Source: Mastigocoleus testarum BC008 (GTDB lineage: Bacteria > Cyanobacteriota > Cyanobacteriia > Cyanobacteriales > Nostocaceae). Taken from it: DNA of 64,000 nucleotides. This document shows, one piece after another, positions 1-8,486 of the stretch. The notes beneath the pieces are model-generated. The model saw only the letters and a program-made list of their open reading frames with translations. It ran no database searches and had not been told where the DNA came from. Made by a program: the position numbers and the translations under genes. The DNA lies in NCBI RefSeq assembly GCF_001456025.1, contig NZ_LMTZ01000140.1, positions 169,535 through 233,534 of the forward strand, given 5' to 3'. Each line of letters begins with the position of its first letter. Within the stretch, counting starts at the first letter, position 1.

Positions 1-3
1 CCC

Positions 4-1176
4 TTGAAATATGCTTTGGTGCATGAGTGGTTAACACCAAAAGCCACTGGTGGTTCGGAACTCGTCGTTCGAGAAATTTTGAATCACATTGATGCTGATT
101 TATATGCCCTGATTGATTTTGAATCCAGCCAAAAAGAAAGTTATCTATATAAACGGCAAATTGGTACAACCTTTCTGCAAAAGCTTCCTTTGGCACGTAA
201 TGGGGTTCAAAAGTACTTACCTTTGTTACCGCTAGCAATTGAACAGTTAGATTTACGGGAATATGACATAATTTTGTCTTCATCCCATGCTGTTGCTAAA
301 GGAGTAATCACTACTCCTGACCAGTTGCACATTTGTTATTGTCATAGCCCTATGCGTTACGCTTGGGACTTGACTTTTGATTACCTAAAAGCAAGTCGAC
401 TTGGTTACGGAATAGCAGGTTGGCTAACAAGATATATATTACACAGCTTACGTCAGTGGGATGTGCTAACAGCAAATCGGGTCGATCATTTTATCGCTAA
501 TTCCAAGTATACCGCCAGTCGGATTTGGCGCTGCTATCGTCGTGAAGCAACTGTAATTTATCCCCCTGTTGATATCGAACATTTTCCATTTTCAACTGAA
601 AAAGAAGATTTTTATCTAATAGTTTCCCGGTTAGTTAGTTATAAAAAAGTATCTTTAATTGTCAGGGCTTTTAATGAGTTAAAAAAAGAACTGGTAATAA
701 TTGGTACAGGTAATGAAATGCAAAAAATTAAGAAATTAGCTAAACCTAACATCAAAATACTTGGGTGGCAACCTGATGATGTGGTAAAAAAATATATGGC
801 TAGTGCTAAAGGTTTTGTTTATGCAGCATGTGAAGACTTTGGCATTGCCCCAGTGGAAGCCCAAGCTTGCGGTACTCCGGTGATTGCTTACGGGGCTGGT
901 GGTGCATTAGAAACTGTGCTTGATATCCGCTCATCAGGTCATAAAGGTACGGGAATTTTATTCAAGGAGCAAACAACAGCTGCTTTGATAGAAGCTGTAG
1001 AAGCTTTTGAAGCATACCAAGGGAAATTCGACCCAGAGTCAGCCCGAGAAAATGCTGTCCAGTTTTCTTCTCAAGCCTTTGCACAACGCTACTTTGAATT
1101 TATCGATACCTGCAATCAAAATAGATCGTCTCAGAAGGGCAAAATCTTGAAAAATATCTTGAGAAATATTGAGTAA
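4..1176 (+). CDS. GT4-family glycosyltransferase
   Basis: Retaining GT-B glycosyltransferase of family 4, expected to add a sugar from a nucleotide-sugar donor to a lipid-linked polysaccharide intermediate at the inner face of the plasma membrane. The N-terminus MKYALVHEWLTPKATGGSE is the usual start of this group and holds the glycine turn of the acceptor domain. The C-terminal donor domain carries the E-x7-E signature as E277 and E285 within CEDFGIAPVEAQ, followed by ACGTPVIAYGAGG. Length 390 aa is normal. The start is TTG at position 4; the frame stays open to the window edge, so an upstream start cannot be excluded. It is followed by a sugar transferase, gmd and fcl, which fits extracellular polysaccharide synthesis. 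The exact sugar is not predictable. Confidence 0.85.
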   Translation: MKYALVHEWLTPKATGGSELVVREILNHIDADLYALIDFESSQKESYLYKRQIGTTFLQKLPLARNGVQKYLPLLPLAIEQLDLREYDIILSSSHAVAKGVITTPDQLHICYCHSPMRYAWDLTFDYLKASRLGYGIAGWLTRYILHSLRQWDVLTANRVDHFIANSKYTASRIWRCYRREATVIYPPVDIEHFPFSTEKEDFYLIVSRLVSYKKVSLIVRAFNELKKELVIIGTGNEMQKIKKLAKPNIKILGWQPDDVVKKYMASAKGFVYAACEDFGIAPVEAQACGTPVIAYGAGGALETVLDIRSSGHKGTGILFKEQTTAALIEAVEAFEAYQGKFDPESARENAVQFSSQAFAQRYFEFIDTCNQNRSSQKGKILKNILRNIE

Positions 1177-1265
1177 AGCCTTGCTTTTGGAAAATCACTT
1201 CTAGAAGCAACTACATTTGGCTTTAAGATTGGGACTATGTGTGGTGTGGATTGTTAAGGAGTATG

Positions 1266-2213
1266 ATGACGGCACAGAGCTCACTCCTCTCGAGCAAATC
1301 TTCGTCTGGGAGCGAACCAGATGCTGAGAGAAGCCGCTTAAACCTGCGGGAAGCTATGCTTCGCGCGTCTTCAACTATCTATGCGCCTTCGCGTAGAAAA
1401 TCCGGTACGAGGCGTCGTTTTAGCAACAATACCTATCCGGTTGAAGAAAGGGTGAAACCAAATTTTGATATATCTGGCGTTGGCAAATCTCTCAAAGGTA
1501 GGAAGCGTTATGCATCACCCCGTGATGTTGTAAAACGTATCCAACGGAAAAAGACCCCTAAAATTCGGCTCAGAGGTTTATTTTCGCAAACTTTCAACAA
1601 AGAGTTTACTAAGCGATTATTTGACATTACGTTTTCGCTTTTGGTTTTGATTTTATTTTCTCCCGTATACTTACTTTTGGCTTTACTGATTGCTTTAAAC
1701 TCAGATGGCCCAATTTTTTATGTTCAAGAACGGGTAGGGAAAAACTACAAACCTTTTAATTGCATTAAGTTCCGAACAATGGTGACTAATGCTGATGAAA
1801 TACTCATGCAGATGATGGAAACTTCGCCCCAGATACGTCAAGAGTTTAAAACAAACTTTAAGCTTAAAAAAGATCCCCGAATTACTGCGATCGGTAGATT
1901 TTTACGTATCACCAGCCTGGACGAATTTCCCCAATTTTGGAATGTTTTAAAGGGTGATATGAGTGTTGTGGGACCGCGACCTTTAGTTTCTGAAGAGTTG
2001 CCTAAATATGGTCCTTACATAGATGAAATTCTCACGATCAGACCAGGAATTACTGGTTTATGGCAAGTTTCTGGACGTAATGATATTCCCTATCCTCGAA
2101 GAGTTAAAATAGATTTACACTATGTTAAATTTAGAAACTTTTGGTTGGATTTATGGATAGTTATCAAAACTGTTGGTGTGGTAATGATTCCAAAAGATAA
2201 CGGTGCTTATTGA
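1266..2213 (+). CDS. Polyprenyl-phosphate sugar-1-phosphate transferase (bacterial sugar transferase)
   Basis: Priming transferase that moves a hexose-1-phosphate from a UDP-sugar to undecaprenyl phosphate, the first membrane step of capsule or exopolysaccharide synthesis. The core begins at the membrane hairpin KRLFDITFSLLVLILFSPV, then ERVGKN, KFRTM, SLDEFPQFWNVLKGDMSVVG and RPGITGLWQVSGRN, all typical of the WcaJ/PglC catalytic domain. Unlike full-length WcaJ there is no five-helix N-terminal membrane domain. Start: an AAGGAG motif at about 1256-1261 best fits ATG 1266; GTG/ATG codons at 1239 and 1263 are alternatives. The first roughly 60 residues are Ser/Arg-rich and encoded by GC-rich palindromic repeat DNA (about 1280-1420), so the N-terminus is probably not conserved and the true start may be further down. 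Confidence 0.85.
   Translation: MTAQSSLLSSKSSSGSEPDAERSRLNLREAMLRASSTIYAPSRRKSGTRRRFSNNTYPVEERVKPNFDISGVGKSLKGRKRYASPRDVVKRIQRKKTPKIRLRGLFSQTFNKEFTKRLFDITFSLLVLILFSPVYLLLALLIALNSDGPIFYVQERVGKNYKPFNCIKFRTMVTNADEILMQMMETSPQIRQEFKTNFKLKKDPRITAIGRFLRITSLDEFPQFWNVLKGDMSVVGPRPLVSEELPKYGPYIDEILTIRPGITGLWQVSGRNDIPYPRRVKIDLHYVKFRNFWLDLWIVIKTVGVVMIPKDNGAY
1280..1420. repeat. GC-rich palindromic repeat inside a 5' coding region
   Basis: The sequence is far richer in GC than its surroundings and packed with small inverted repeats, for example GAAGC-TAT-GCTTC near 1350 and CTATGCG-CCTT-CGCGTAG near 1377-1394. It resembles the islands at 2.5, 10.1, 17.8 and 63.8 kb in this window, yet it lies in frame within the sugar transferase gene. 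Confidence 0.5.
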
Positions 2214-2234
2214 CAGTTTTTAATTCGTTAATAC

Positions 2235-2260
2235 GGGGCTATTTATGCCCCAATTTTTTT
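2235..2260 (+). terminator. Intrinsic terminator after the sugar transferase gene
   Basis: GGGGC and GCCCC form a 5-bp GC stem around a 7-base loop, followed by a seven-T run, 22 bases after the stop codon. Confidence 0.7.
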
Positions 2261-3014
2261 ACTTAAATAAAAATAAAACTAGTTTATTTTTGAATAAATT
2301 AAAAACTATGTTTATACGAATTTTAATCGCCAGACTAAATTATTCTCCCAAGTATTAATATTCTAATATTCCTATTTGATTTCTTAAAATTAATAAACGA
2401 AGGAAGAAGTAAGGAGGAAGAAGGTCAATTAGATGGGGTTTTAAACCCATTTGCTGCCCAAAAGTTAGTTGTATTTATTTGGACGCGCCTGCAGGGCGTT
2501 CACGTAGTGCGTACAAATGGTCGTGTTGTTTTTATTGAGCTTAATTCTTGCATCTTCCGCTCAAACCCTCTTCCTTCTGCCGTTTGGACGCACTGCGTCC
2601 AAAGGCGATAATTATCTAATCAGAAGATATTGTAGATTTCCAGCAGGCCCAGATAGTACAGGCTGTAGTTTCCCGAATAATAATTTTAGTTATTTGAATT
2701 TAATTTTTAATTTCATCTAAGCGTAATTGTGAATTAGCAAATTTCTGATATAAAGGAATATACTAATAAAGTTTTCGTGAAAATCAAACAGTTTGTATCC
2801 ATCAAATAAGCACTTTATTTGATAAATATGCAAAATAGGTAAGTTGTTAAACTTAAAGTTGCTTAAGTACATTTACTCGTGGGAAAAGGCAAGTTATACC
2901 AAATAAAGTACGTAAAACTGGTAAGTCTTACGTGGGAGATAAAATTTTAGCCTGTTAACTTATACCTAGTTCGAGTAGTTTACTATTAGGGAAAATAAGG
3001 AAGCGTCAAGTATT
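2261..3014. other. Spacer before gmd with GC-rich palindromes
   Basis: AT-rich spacer holding two GC-rich patches. One at about 2481-2520 contains overlapping CGCCTGCAGGGCG-type inverted sequence. The second, at 2582-2602, is a perfect 10-bp palindrome with a single central base (TTTGGACGCA-C-TGCGTCCAAA). A 67-codon frame at 2517-2720 is made largely of these repeats and is not credible as a gene. The rest shows nothing I recognise; the gmd promoter should lie near 2900-3000. Confidence 0.6.
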
Positions 3015-4091
3015 ATGCAAAACAAGCGGGCATTGATTACTGGTATAACAGGACAAGATGGTTCATATCTGAGCGAGTTTTTGCTGGAACAAGGATATGA
3101 AGTTCACGGAATTATCCGTCGTACTTCAACTTTTAACACAGACCGCATAGATCACATTTATGAAGATCCTCACAAACAAGGTGTACGTTTATTTCTTCAT
3201 TATGGTGACTTGACTGATGGTACGACTTTGCGTCGCATACTCGAGGAAGTTCAGCCCACGGAAATTTATAATTTAGGGGCTCAGTCTCATGTGCGAGTAA
3301 GCTTTGACTCACCTGAATATACAGCTGATGCTGTGGGAATGGGGACATTGCGATTGCTAGAAGCAATTCGGGACTATCAAGGTCGTACTGGAAACCAAGT
3401 TCGCTTTTACCAAGCTGGTTCTTCAGAAATGTTTGGTTTAGTACAAGCTGTTCCTCAAAAAGAAACTACTCCTTTTTATCCTCGTAGTCCTTACGCTTGT
3501 GCTAAAGTTTATGCTCACTGGCAAACTGTAAATCACCGCGAATCATACGACATGTTTGCGTGCAACGGTATTTTGTTTAATCATGAGTCTCCTAGAAGAG
3601 GAGAAACTTTTGTTACTCGTAAAATAACCAGGGCGGTAGCACGTATTGTTGCAGGAAAACAAAAAGACCTTTACATGGGTAACCTGGATGCTAAACGGGA
3701 TTGGGGTTATGCTAAGGATTACGTAAGGGCCATGTGGATGATGTTGCAGCAAGAAAAGCCCAATGATTACGTAATAGCCACAGGGGAAACCCATTCTGTT
3801 AAAGAATTTTTACAGATAGCATTTAACTATGTAAATCTTAACTGGCAAGATTATGTGAAGTTTGATGAACGCTATCTCAGGCCAGCTGAGGTAGATTTAT
3901 TAATTGGTGATTCAACTAAAGCACAAGAGCAATTGGGTTGGAAACCTTCAGTTACATTTGAACAATTAGTTTCCTTAATGGTAGAAGCAGATCTCAAAGC
4001 ACTAGGTTTAACTTCCCCCAATGCTCAAGTTGCTGAATCTGTTAAAGATAATGCCATGATTCGCCAAGAACTCGGTGCACTGCATATGTAA
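3015..4091 (+). CDS. gmd: GDP-mannose 4,6-dehydratase
   Basis: Converts GDP-D-mannose to GDP-4-keto-6-deoxy-D-mannose with bound NADP(+), the entry step to GDP-L-fucose and related deoxysugars; cytosolic. Extended SDR fold: the Rossmann motif GITGQDGSYL lies at residues 9-18, the active-site Ser-Ser-Glu in GSSEMFG and the Tyr-Lys pair in YACAK, with the GMD-specific NHESPRRGETFVTRK segment. At 358 aa it is full length. It is followed 99 bp after its stop by GDP-fucose synthase, so the two enzymes form a two-step pathway and probably one transcript. They presumably supply deoxysugar for the polysaccharide made by the preceding glycosyltransferase genes. Confidence 0.97.
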   Translation: MQNKRALITGITGQDGSYLSEFLLEQGYEVHGIIRRTSTFNTDRIDHIYEDPHKQGVRLFLHYGDLTDGTTLRRILEEVQPTEIYNLGAQSHVRVSFDSPEYTADAVGMGTLRLLEAIRDYQGRTGNQVRFYQAGSSEMFGLVQAVPQKETTPFYPRSPYACAKVYAHWQTVNHRESYDMFACNGILFNHESPRRGETFVTRKITRAVARIVAGKQKDLYMGNLDAKRDWGYAKDYVRAMWMMLQQEKPNDYVIATGETHSVKEFLQIAFNYVNLNWQDYVKFDERYLRPAEVDLLIGDSTKAQEQLGWKPSVTFEQLVSLMVEADLKALGLTSPNAQVAESVKDNAMIRQELGALHM

Positions 4092-4190
4092 TTTTTATTA
4101 AACTCCCAGCTATGGGCTAGAGTTTTAGCTTCATAGCTTTGCGCTTTCTGCTTGGAGCCACAGAAGTTTTATATCGACCAGGATAAAAAT

Positions 4191-5147
4191 ATGAAATGCT
4201 TGGAGCTAGAGAAAAAACGCATTCTCGTCACTGGTGGGGCTGGTTTTTTAGGAAATCAAGTCATTGAACAGCTGTGTAAAGCTGGAGCCAATCGCGAGAA
4301 AATTACTGTACCTCGATCGCGCGAATGCGATTTGCGCGTAATGGAAAACTGCAAGCAAGCAGCAGACCAACGGGATATCATCATTCATCTTGCAGCTCAT
4401 GTCGGTGGTATTGGTTTAAACCGGGAAAAGCCTGCTGAGTTATTTTACGATAACTTGATGATGGGAACCCAGCTAATTCATGCGGCTTATGAAGCAGGGG
4501 TAGAAAAATTTGTTTGTGTTGGTACTATTTGTGCTTACCCCAAATTTACTCCGGTACCATTCAAAGAAGACAATTTATGGAACGGATATCCGGAGGAGAC
4601 AAATGCTCCTTACGGTATTGCAAAGAAAGCTTTGTTAGTACAATTAGAAGCTTATCGTCAACAGTATGATTTTAATGGTATCTATCTCTTACCAGTAAAT
4701 TTGTATGGTCCAGAAGATAATTTCAATCCTAAAAGTTCTCACGTTATTCCAGCTTTAATACGTAAAGTGCATGAAGCTCAGATGAGTGGGGTCACTCGTA
4801 TTCCTGTTTGGGGAGATGGTAGTCCAACCCGAGAGTTTCTTTACTCTGAAGACGCTGCACGGGGTATCGTTATGGGAACTCAATATTACAATGAGTCCGA
4901 TCCTGTAAATTTGGGAACTGGTTACGAGATCTCTATCCGCGATTTAATTGACTTAATTTGTGAGTTGATGGAGTTTGAGGGTGAAATTGTTTGGGAAACT
5001 GATAAACCCAATGGACAACCCCGTCGCTGTTTAGATACTCAAAAAGCCAAACAAGCCTTTGGCTTTACTGCTCAAGTAGATTTTAAGCAAGGTCTCAAAA
5101 ATACTGTTGAGTGGTATCGTCAGAATGCTCCACAGCTTGTAGCTTGA
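4191..5147 (+). CDS. fcl: GDP-L-fucose synthase
   Basis: Epimerase-reductase that turns the gmd product into GDP-L-fucose using NADPH. SDR family: GGAGFLG near the N-terminus is the nucleotide-binding turn, YGIAKK is the catalytic Tyr-x3-Lys, and VNLYGPEDNF plus SSHVIPALIRK are typical of the family. I chose ATG 4191 (AGGA 7 bases upstream), giving 318 aa and a start just before KRILVTGG; a longer frame from TTG 4152 adds 13 unconserved residues. The 3' end is unusual: an 18-bp unit covering the last codons and the stop is duplicated in tandem (5136-5171). Confidence 0.93.
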   Translation: MKCLELEKKRILVTGGAGFLGNQVIEQLCKAGANREKITVPRSRECDLRVMENCKQAADQRDIIIHLAAHVGGIGLNREKPAELFYDNLMMGTQLIHAAYEAGVEKFVCVGTICAYPKFTPVPFKEDNLWNGYPEETNAPYGIAKKALLVQLEAYRQQYDFNGIYLLPVNLYGPEDNFNPKSSHVIPALIRKVHEAQMSGVTRIPVWGDGSPTREFLYSEDAARGIVMGTQYYNESDPVNLGTGYEISIRDLIDLICELMEFEGEIVWETDKPNGQPRRCLDTQKAKQAFGFTAQVDFKQGLKNTVEWYRQNAPQLVA

Positions 5148-5171
5148 TTTAAACTTGTAGCTTGATTTGAA
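5136..5171. repeat. 18-bp tandem duplication across the fcl stop codon
   Basis: Two adjacent 18-bp units (CTTGTAGCTTGATTTAAA, the second ending GAA) span the last residues and stop of GDP-fucose synthase. It looks like a recent slippage event. Confidence 0.8.
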
Positions 5172-5250
5172 TCAGTAGGGATTGGAGATTGGACTAAGAG
5201 ATTGGAAACTATTTCTTTCTTTGTCCTGTCTCCTCTCTCTTACAACCCAT

Positions 5251-5661
5251 TCACTTTCCTTGGTAAATCCACATTGGTTGAGTTTTTCCTGCTCTTTCAA
5301 AACCACATTTTTTATAAAAACCTACTGCGCCATTATCTGCGACTAAAATGCGTTGGTGAAAATTCTTGTATTTACTAGTTAATCTTTGCAGCAAATTATA
5401 CCCAATGCCTTTTTTCTGATATGCTGGTAAAACTAATAAATGTGGGTAGTAAACTACTAAGTAACCGTCAGTAATAGCGTTGCCTAAACCAACAAGTAGA
5501 TCGTCATCCCATGCAGAAACTAGATAATGAGAATTCATCAAGCCATCATATAATTGCTGAGGTTTTTCTGCTGCTGACCACTCATTTGCTTTATAAAGAT
5601 TCAATATACTGTCAATACAAAAGTTACGTGTTTCTGTATATTGAATTCTACTTTCTGTCAT
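5251..5661 (-). CDS. GNAT family N-acetyltransferase
   Basis: Predicted acetyl-CoA-dependent N-acetyltransferase of 136 aa. The acetyl-CoA loop is visible as LPAYQKKGIGYNLLQRL (Q/R-x-x-G-x-G/A), preceded by the beta-4 strand VVYYPHLLVLP and followed by VADNGAVGFYKKCGFER, the usual beta5-alpha4 segment. The substrate is unknown. I start it at the ATG at 5661; a GTG at 5736 would add 25 AT-rich residues not typical of the fold. It stands alone, convergent with fcl. Confidence 0.8.
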   Translation of the reverse strand: MTESRIQYTETRNFCIDSILNLYKANEWSAAEKPQQLYDGLMNSHYLVSAWDDDLLVGLGNAITDGYLVVYYPHLLVLPAYQKKGIGYNLLQRLTSKYKNFHQRILVADNGAVGFYKKCGFERAGKTQPMWIYQGK

Positions 5662-5904
5662 GGGTTTAATATTTACAAAATAATTATTTATTGTAGAATA
5701 AACTGTATCTATATATACTTTTATAACAGACACCAACTCTTAACTTAGATCAAAATTCTAACTCAATCAAAATATCAGATTTGTAATTCAAAGCCTAACT
5801 TAAATTTAATTTAGGCAAAATAACTCATTGCACCAGTATTAATTACAAGAAACTTACAGTCCGTAACATGCATTTGTAGGTTTGTTAATATTTTTAATAA
5901 AATT

Positions 5905-6504
5905 ATGAATAAAGCTAATCATCAAAAAAATAGCGTTCAAAAATTAAAATTACGCCAATCTGTGATTTCTACTCGTAGATCTTTGACTAAACAAGAATGG
6001 CGAGAAAAAAGCAATCTTATTTGTTGTCATTTACAAAATTCTGCTGCATTGAGTAAGGCTAAGACTATTCTTGCTTATTTCAGTTTTCGCCAAGAACCCG
6101 ATCTAAGTTCTTTGTTGTTTAACAGAGCAAATATTGAATTAGATAAGGTCTGGGGATTTCCCAGGTGCATTGGTAAATCTCTTCATTGGCATCATTGGAA
6201 ATACGACGATCCAGTAATTAATGGTGCTTATGGTATTGTAGAGCCTCACCCCGAACTACCAAAAATACGTGCCCAAGAAGTCAATTTAATCTTAGTTCCT
6301 TGCGTTGCTTGCGATCGTAAAGGATATCGCTTAGGTTATGGTGGTGGTTATTATGACCGTTTATTGAGTTCTCCTGAATGGCGAACTATTCAAACTATTG
6401 GTATACTTTTTGACTTTGCTTATCTACCACAAATACCAATTGAGGACTGGGACCAACCCTTAGGAGCTATTTGTACAGAAAAAGGATTACAGAAGTTTAC
6501 TTGA
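5905..6504 (+). CDS. 5-formyltetrahydrofolate cyclo-ligase
   Basis: ATP-dependent conversion of 5-formyl-THF to 5,10-methenyl-THF (MTHFS, YgfA family), recycling a by-product of one-carbon metabolism. The N-terminal basic helix (KLKLRQSVISTRRSL) matches the ATP-binding start of the family, and the C-terminal signature YRLGYGGGYYDRLL is diagnostic. At 199 aa it is full length. Single gene; no neighbour suggests a special role. Confidence 0.93.
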   Translation: MNKANHQKNSVQKLKLRQSVISTRRSLTKQEWREKSNLICCHLQNSAALSKAKTILAYFSFRQEPDLSSLLFNRANIELDKVWGFPRCIGKSLHWHHWKYDDPVINGAYGIVEPHPELPKIRAQEVNLILVPCVACDRKGYRLGYGGGYYDRLLSSPEWRTIQTIGILFDFAYLPQIPIEDWDQPLGAICTEKGLQKFT

Positions 6505-6638
6505 GAGAATTCATATCCTTATTTTTGATTGCTAACTTACAGGGATTTATAGTGCTAGGACTAGCATGTCGAATGCTAATGCTATTTTACTACCACAAAA
6601 GTATTTTTCGTTTTCAGGTCATAAGACTATGACTTAGA

Positions 6639-7184
6639 TTACTTACACCAATCAGTTTTAAGGATTCCGTATTGCTCTAAGTCTTCAAATTTATCCCATT
6701 TCAATATATGTTGGCGATGACATCCTTCGTGAATCATCCCTATTTTTTGCATTACTTTTCCTGATGCAGGGTTGCGGGAGAAATGACTCGAATGAATGCG
6801 ATTTAATCCTAGGTCTTCAAAACCATATCTTAAAACTTCTTTGGCAGCTTCTGTGCAGTAACCCTTTCCCCAGTAAGGCTTACCGATCCAGTAGCCGATT
6901 TCTGCACGGGAGTTCTCTCGATTGATTCCCAAACCAATTGCACCACATAAAGCATTGATTTCGTGTATTACTACCGCAAATATAACTTGACTTCCTTCCC
7001 TGAAACCTGGTAGATGAGTTTTAATCCATTTCTCTGCCATTCCATCGTCATAGGGGTAGGGAAGTGATAAGGTCGTATCAGCAATTTCCCATGCACCTGC
7101 TAATCGTTGCACTTGTGGTGCATCACCGAGTATGAAAGGTCTAAGGATTAACCTTTGCGTTTGCAAAGTGGGTTGTCTAATCAT
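6639..7184 (-). CDS. GNAT N-acetyltransferase, RimJ-like
   Basis: Resembles the RimJ/RimL group that acetylates N-terminal amines of ribosomal proteins or small amines. N-terminal TLQTQRLILRPF is the family start, the middle has IGYWIGKPYWGKGYCTEA (acetyl-CoA-binding Q/R-x-x-G-x-G/A variant), and the end has NPASGKVMQKIGM. Length about 181 aa. Start ATG 7184; a GTG at 7190 is two codons upstream. Substrate unknown. It is not closely related to the shorter GNAT at 5.3 kb. Confidence 0.85.
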   Translation of the reverse strand: MIRQPTLQTQRLILRPFILGDAPQVQRLAGAWEIADTTLSLPYPYDDGMAEKWIKTHLPGFREGSQVIFAVVIHEINALCGAIGLGINRENSRAEIGYWIGKPYWGKGYCTEAAKEVLRYGFEDLGLNRIHSSHFSRNPASGKVMQKIGMIHEGCHRQHILKWDKFEDLEQYGILKTDWCK

Positions 7185-7447
7185 AGCCACTAGTACACTT
7201 TATTTAAATTTTTTGAGGGGATAAAAATAGTAAATAGTCAAAGATTAATATAGCTAAGTCATAAGTATGCAAATATTTTTGCCACCTTAAATGAAATTAG
7301 CATTTAATCCCCGAACTGCAATCTTCAATTTTCTTCATCCTAATTTTCTACTTGGCTTTGGCACGAGGACATATTAGCCTAGAATTCTACAGGGGAGCCT
7401 TTGGGTGTGCCCACTCATTAAGAATTTAATAGCTCAGGAGCACTATT

Positions 7448-7963
7448 GTGGACTTATCTCTTATTCCGGCTCAGCCGAAACCTGGTATAATCAACGTTCT
7501 CGTTGAAATTACTGGCGGTAGTAAAAATAAGTACGAATTCGATAAAGATATCCAGGCTTTCGCCCTCGACCGAGTACTTTATTCTTCAGTACAATACCCA
7601 TACGATTATGGATTTGTACCAAATACTTTGGCTGATGATGGCGATCCCCTTGATGGGATGGTAATTATGGATGAGCCAACTTTTCCTGGATGTGTGATTG
7701 CTGCACGACCAATTGGAATGCTTGAAATGATTGATGGTGGCGATCGCGATGAAAAAATTCTTTGTGTTCCTGACAAAGATCCGCGCTATGTAAACGTAAA
7801 ATCTCTTAAAGATTTACCATCTCATCGATTGGATGAAATAGCTGAATTTTTCCGATCCTACAAAAATTTGGAAAAGAAAATCACAGAAATTAAGGGTTGG
7901 CAAGATGTGGATAAAGTTATGCCCCTAGTAGAGCAATGCATCGCTGCTGGTAATAAGGGCTAA
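7448..7963 (+). CDS. ppa: Inorganic pyrophosphatase
   Basis: Family I soluble pyrophosphatase that hydrolyses PPi to two phosphates and pulls biosynthetic reactions forward; Mg-dependent and cytosolic. The sequence has SKNKYEFDKD near the N-terminus, YPYDYGFVPNTLADDGDPLDG with the metal-binding Asp cluster (D-G-D-P-L-D), and a C-terminal KGWQDVDK segment. At 171 aa it is standard. The start is GTG 7448, supported by AGGAG seven bases upstream and by the conserved MDLSLIPAQPKPG N-terminus. Confidence 0.97.
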   Translation: MDLSLIPAQPKPGIINVLVEITGGSKNKYEFDKDIQAFALDRVLYSSVQYPYDYGFVPNTLADDGDPLDGMVIMDEPTFPGCVIAARPIGMLEMIDGGDRDEKILCVPDKDPRYVNVKSLKDLPSHRLDEIAEFFRSYKNLEKKITEIKGWQDVDKVMPLVEQCIAAGNKG

Positions 7964-8091
7964 AGATATCACAGAAGGAAATTCTTAAAAAGTTTCTCAA
8001 GCAGCTAAAGTCAGTAAATAGGGAAAGAAATAACTTTCCCTGACTAACTGACCAAATCATAAATTTACAATTACGGAAAGATCTAAAAGAG

Positions 8092-8475
8092 ATGCAACGA
8101 ACGCTCCTTTTAGCAAAAATTCATGATTGCACCCTAACGGGCGCGAATCCAGACTATGTCGGAAGTATAAGCATAGATCAAATGCTCTTGGAAAAAGCAG
8201 ATATTCTCCCGTTTGAGCAAGTACAAGTTGTAAATATTACCAATGGAGTACGATTAATTACCTATGCAATTCCTGCTCCATCCAACTCCGGAGCGATTGA
8301 GTTAAATGGTGCTGCTGCACGTAAGGGCGTTATAGGCGATCGCTTGATTATAATGTCTTACGGGCAGTTCACTTTTGAAGAACTCAAAACCCACTCTCCA
8401 AAGGTTGTAATTGTCAATCGAAACAATCAACTGTTGGAAGTGAGGCGTTATGATGACTTGCTCGATAATGTCTAG
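8092..8475 (+). CDS. panD: Aspartate 1-decarboxylase proenzyme
   Basis: Makes beta-alanine from L-aspartate for pantothenate and coenzyme A. The proenzyme cleaves itself at Gly-Ser to leave an N-terminal pyruvoyl group; the site is seen in DYVGSISID (about G24-S25). TNGVRLITYAI and the NGAAARKGVIGD loop are characteristic. At 127 aa it is full length. Only 11 bp separate it from the downstream MBL-fold gene, so the two are probably co-transcribed. Confidence 0.96.
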   Translation: MQRTLLLAKIHDCTLTGANPDYVGSISIDQMLLEKADILPFEQVQVVNITNGVRLITYAIPAPSNSGAIELNGAAARKGVIGDRLIIMSYGQFTFEELKTHSPKVVIVNRNNQLLEVRRYDDLLDNV

Positions 8476-8486
8476 TTTTCAGGAAA

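Noticed and set aside
2517..2720. 67-codon frame
   Set aside because: Consists largely of palindromic repeat DNA and has no ribosome site or recognisable protein.
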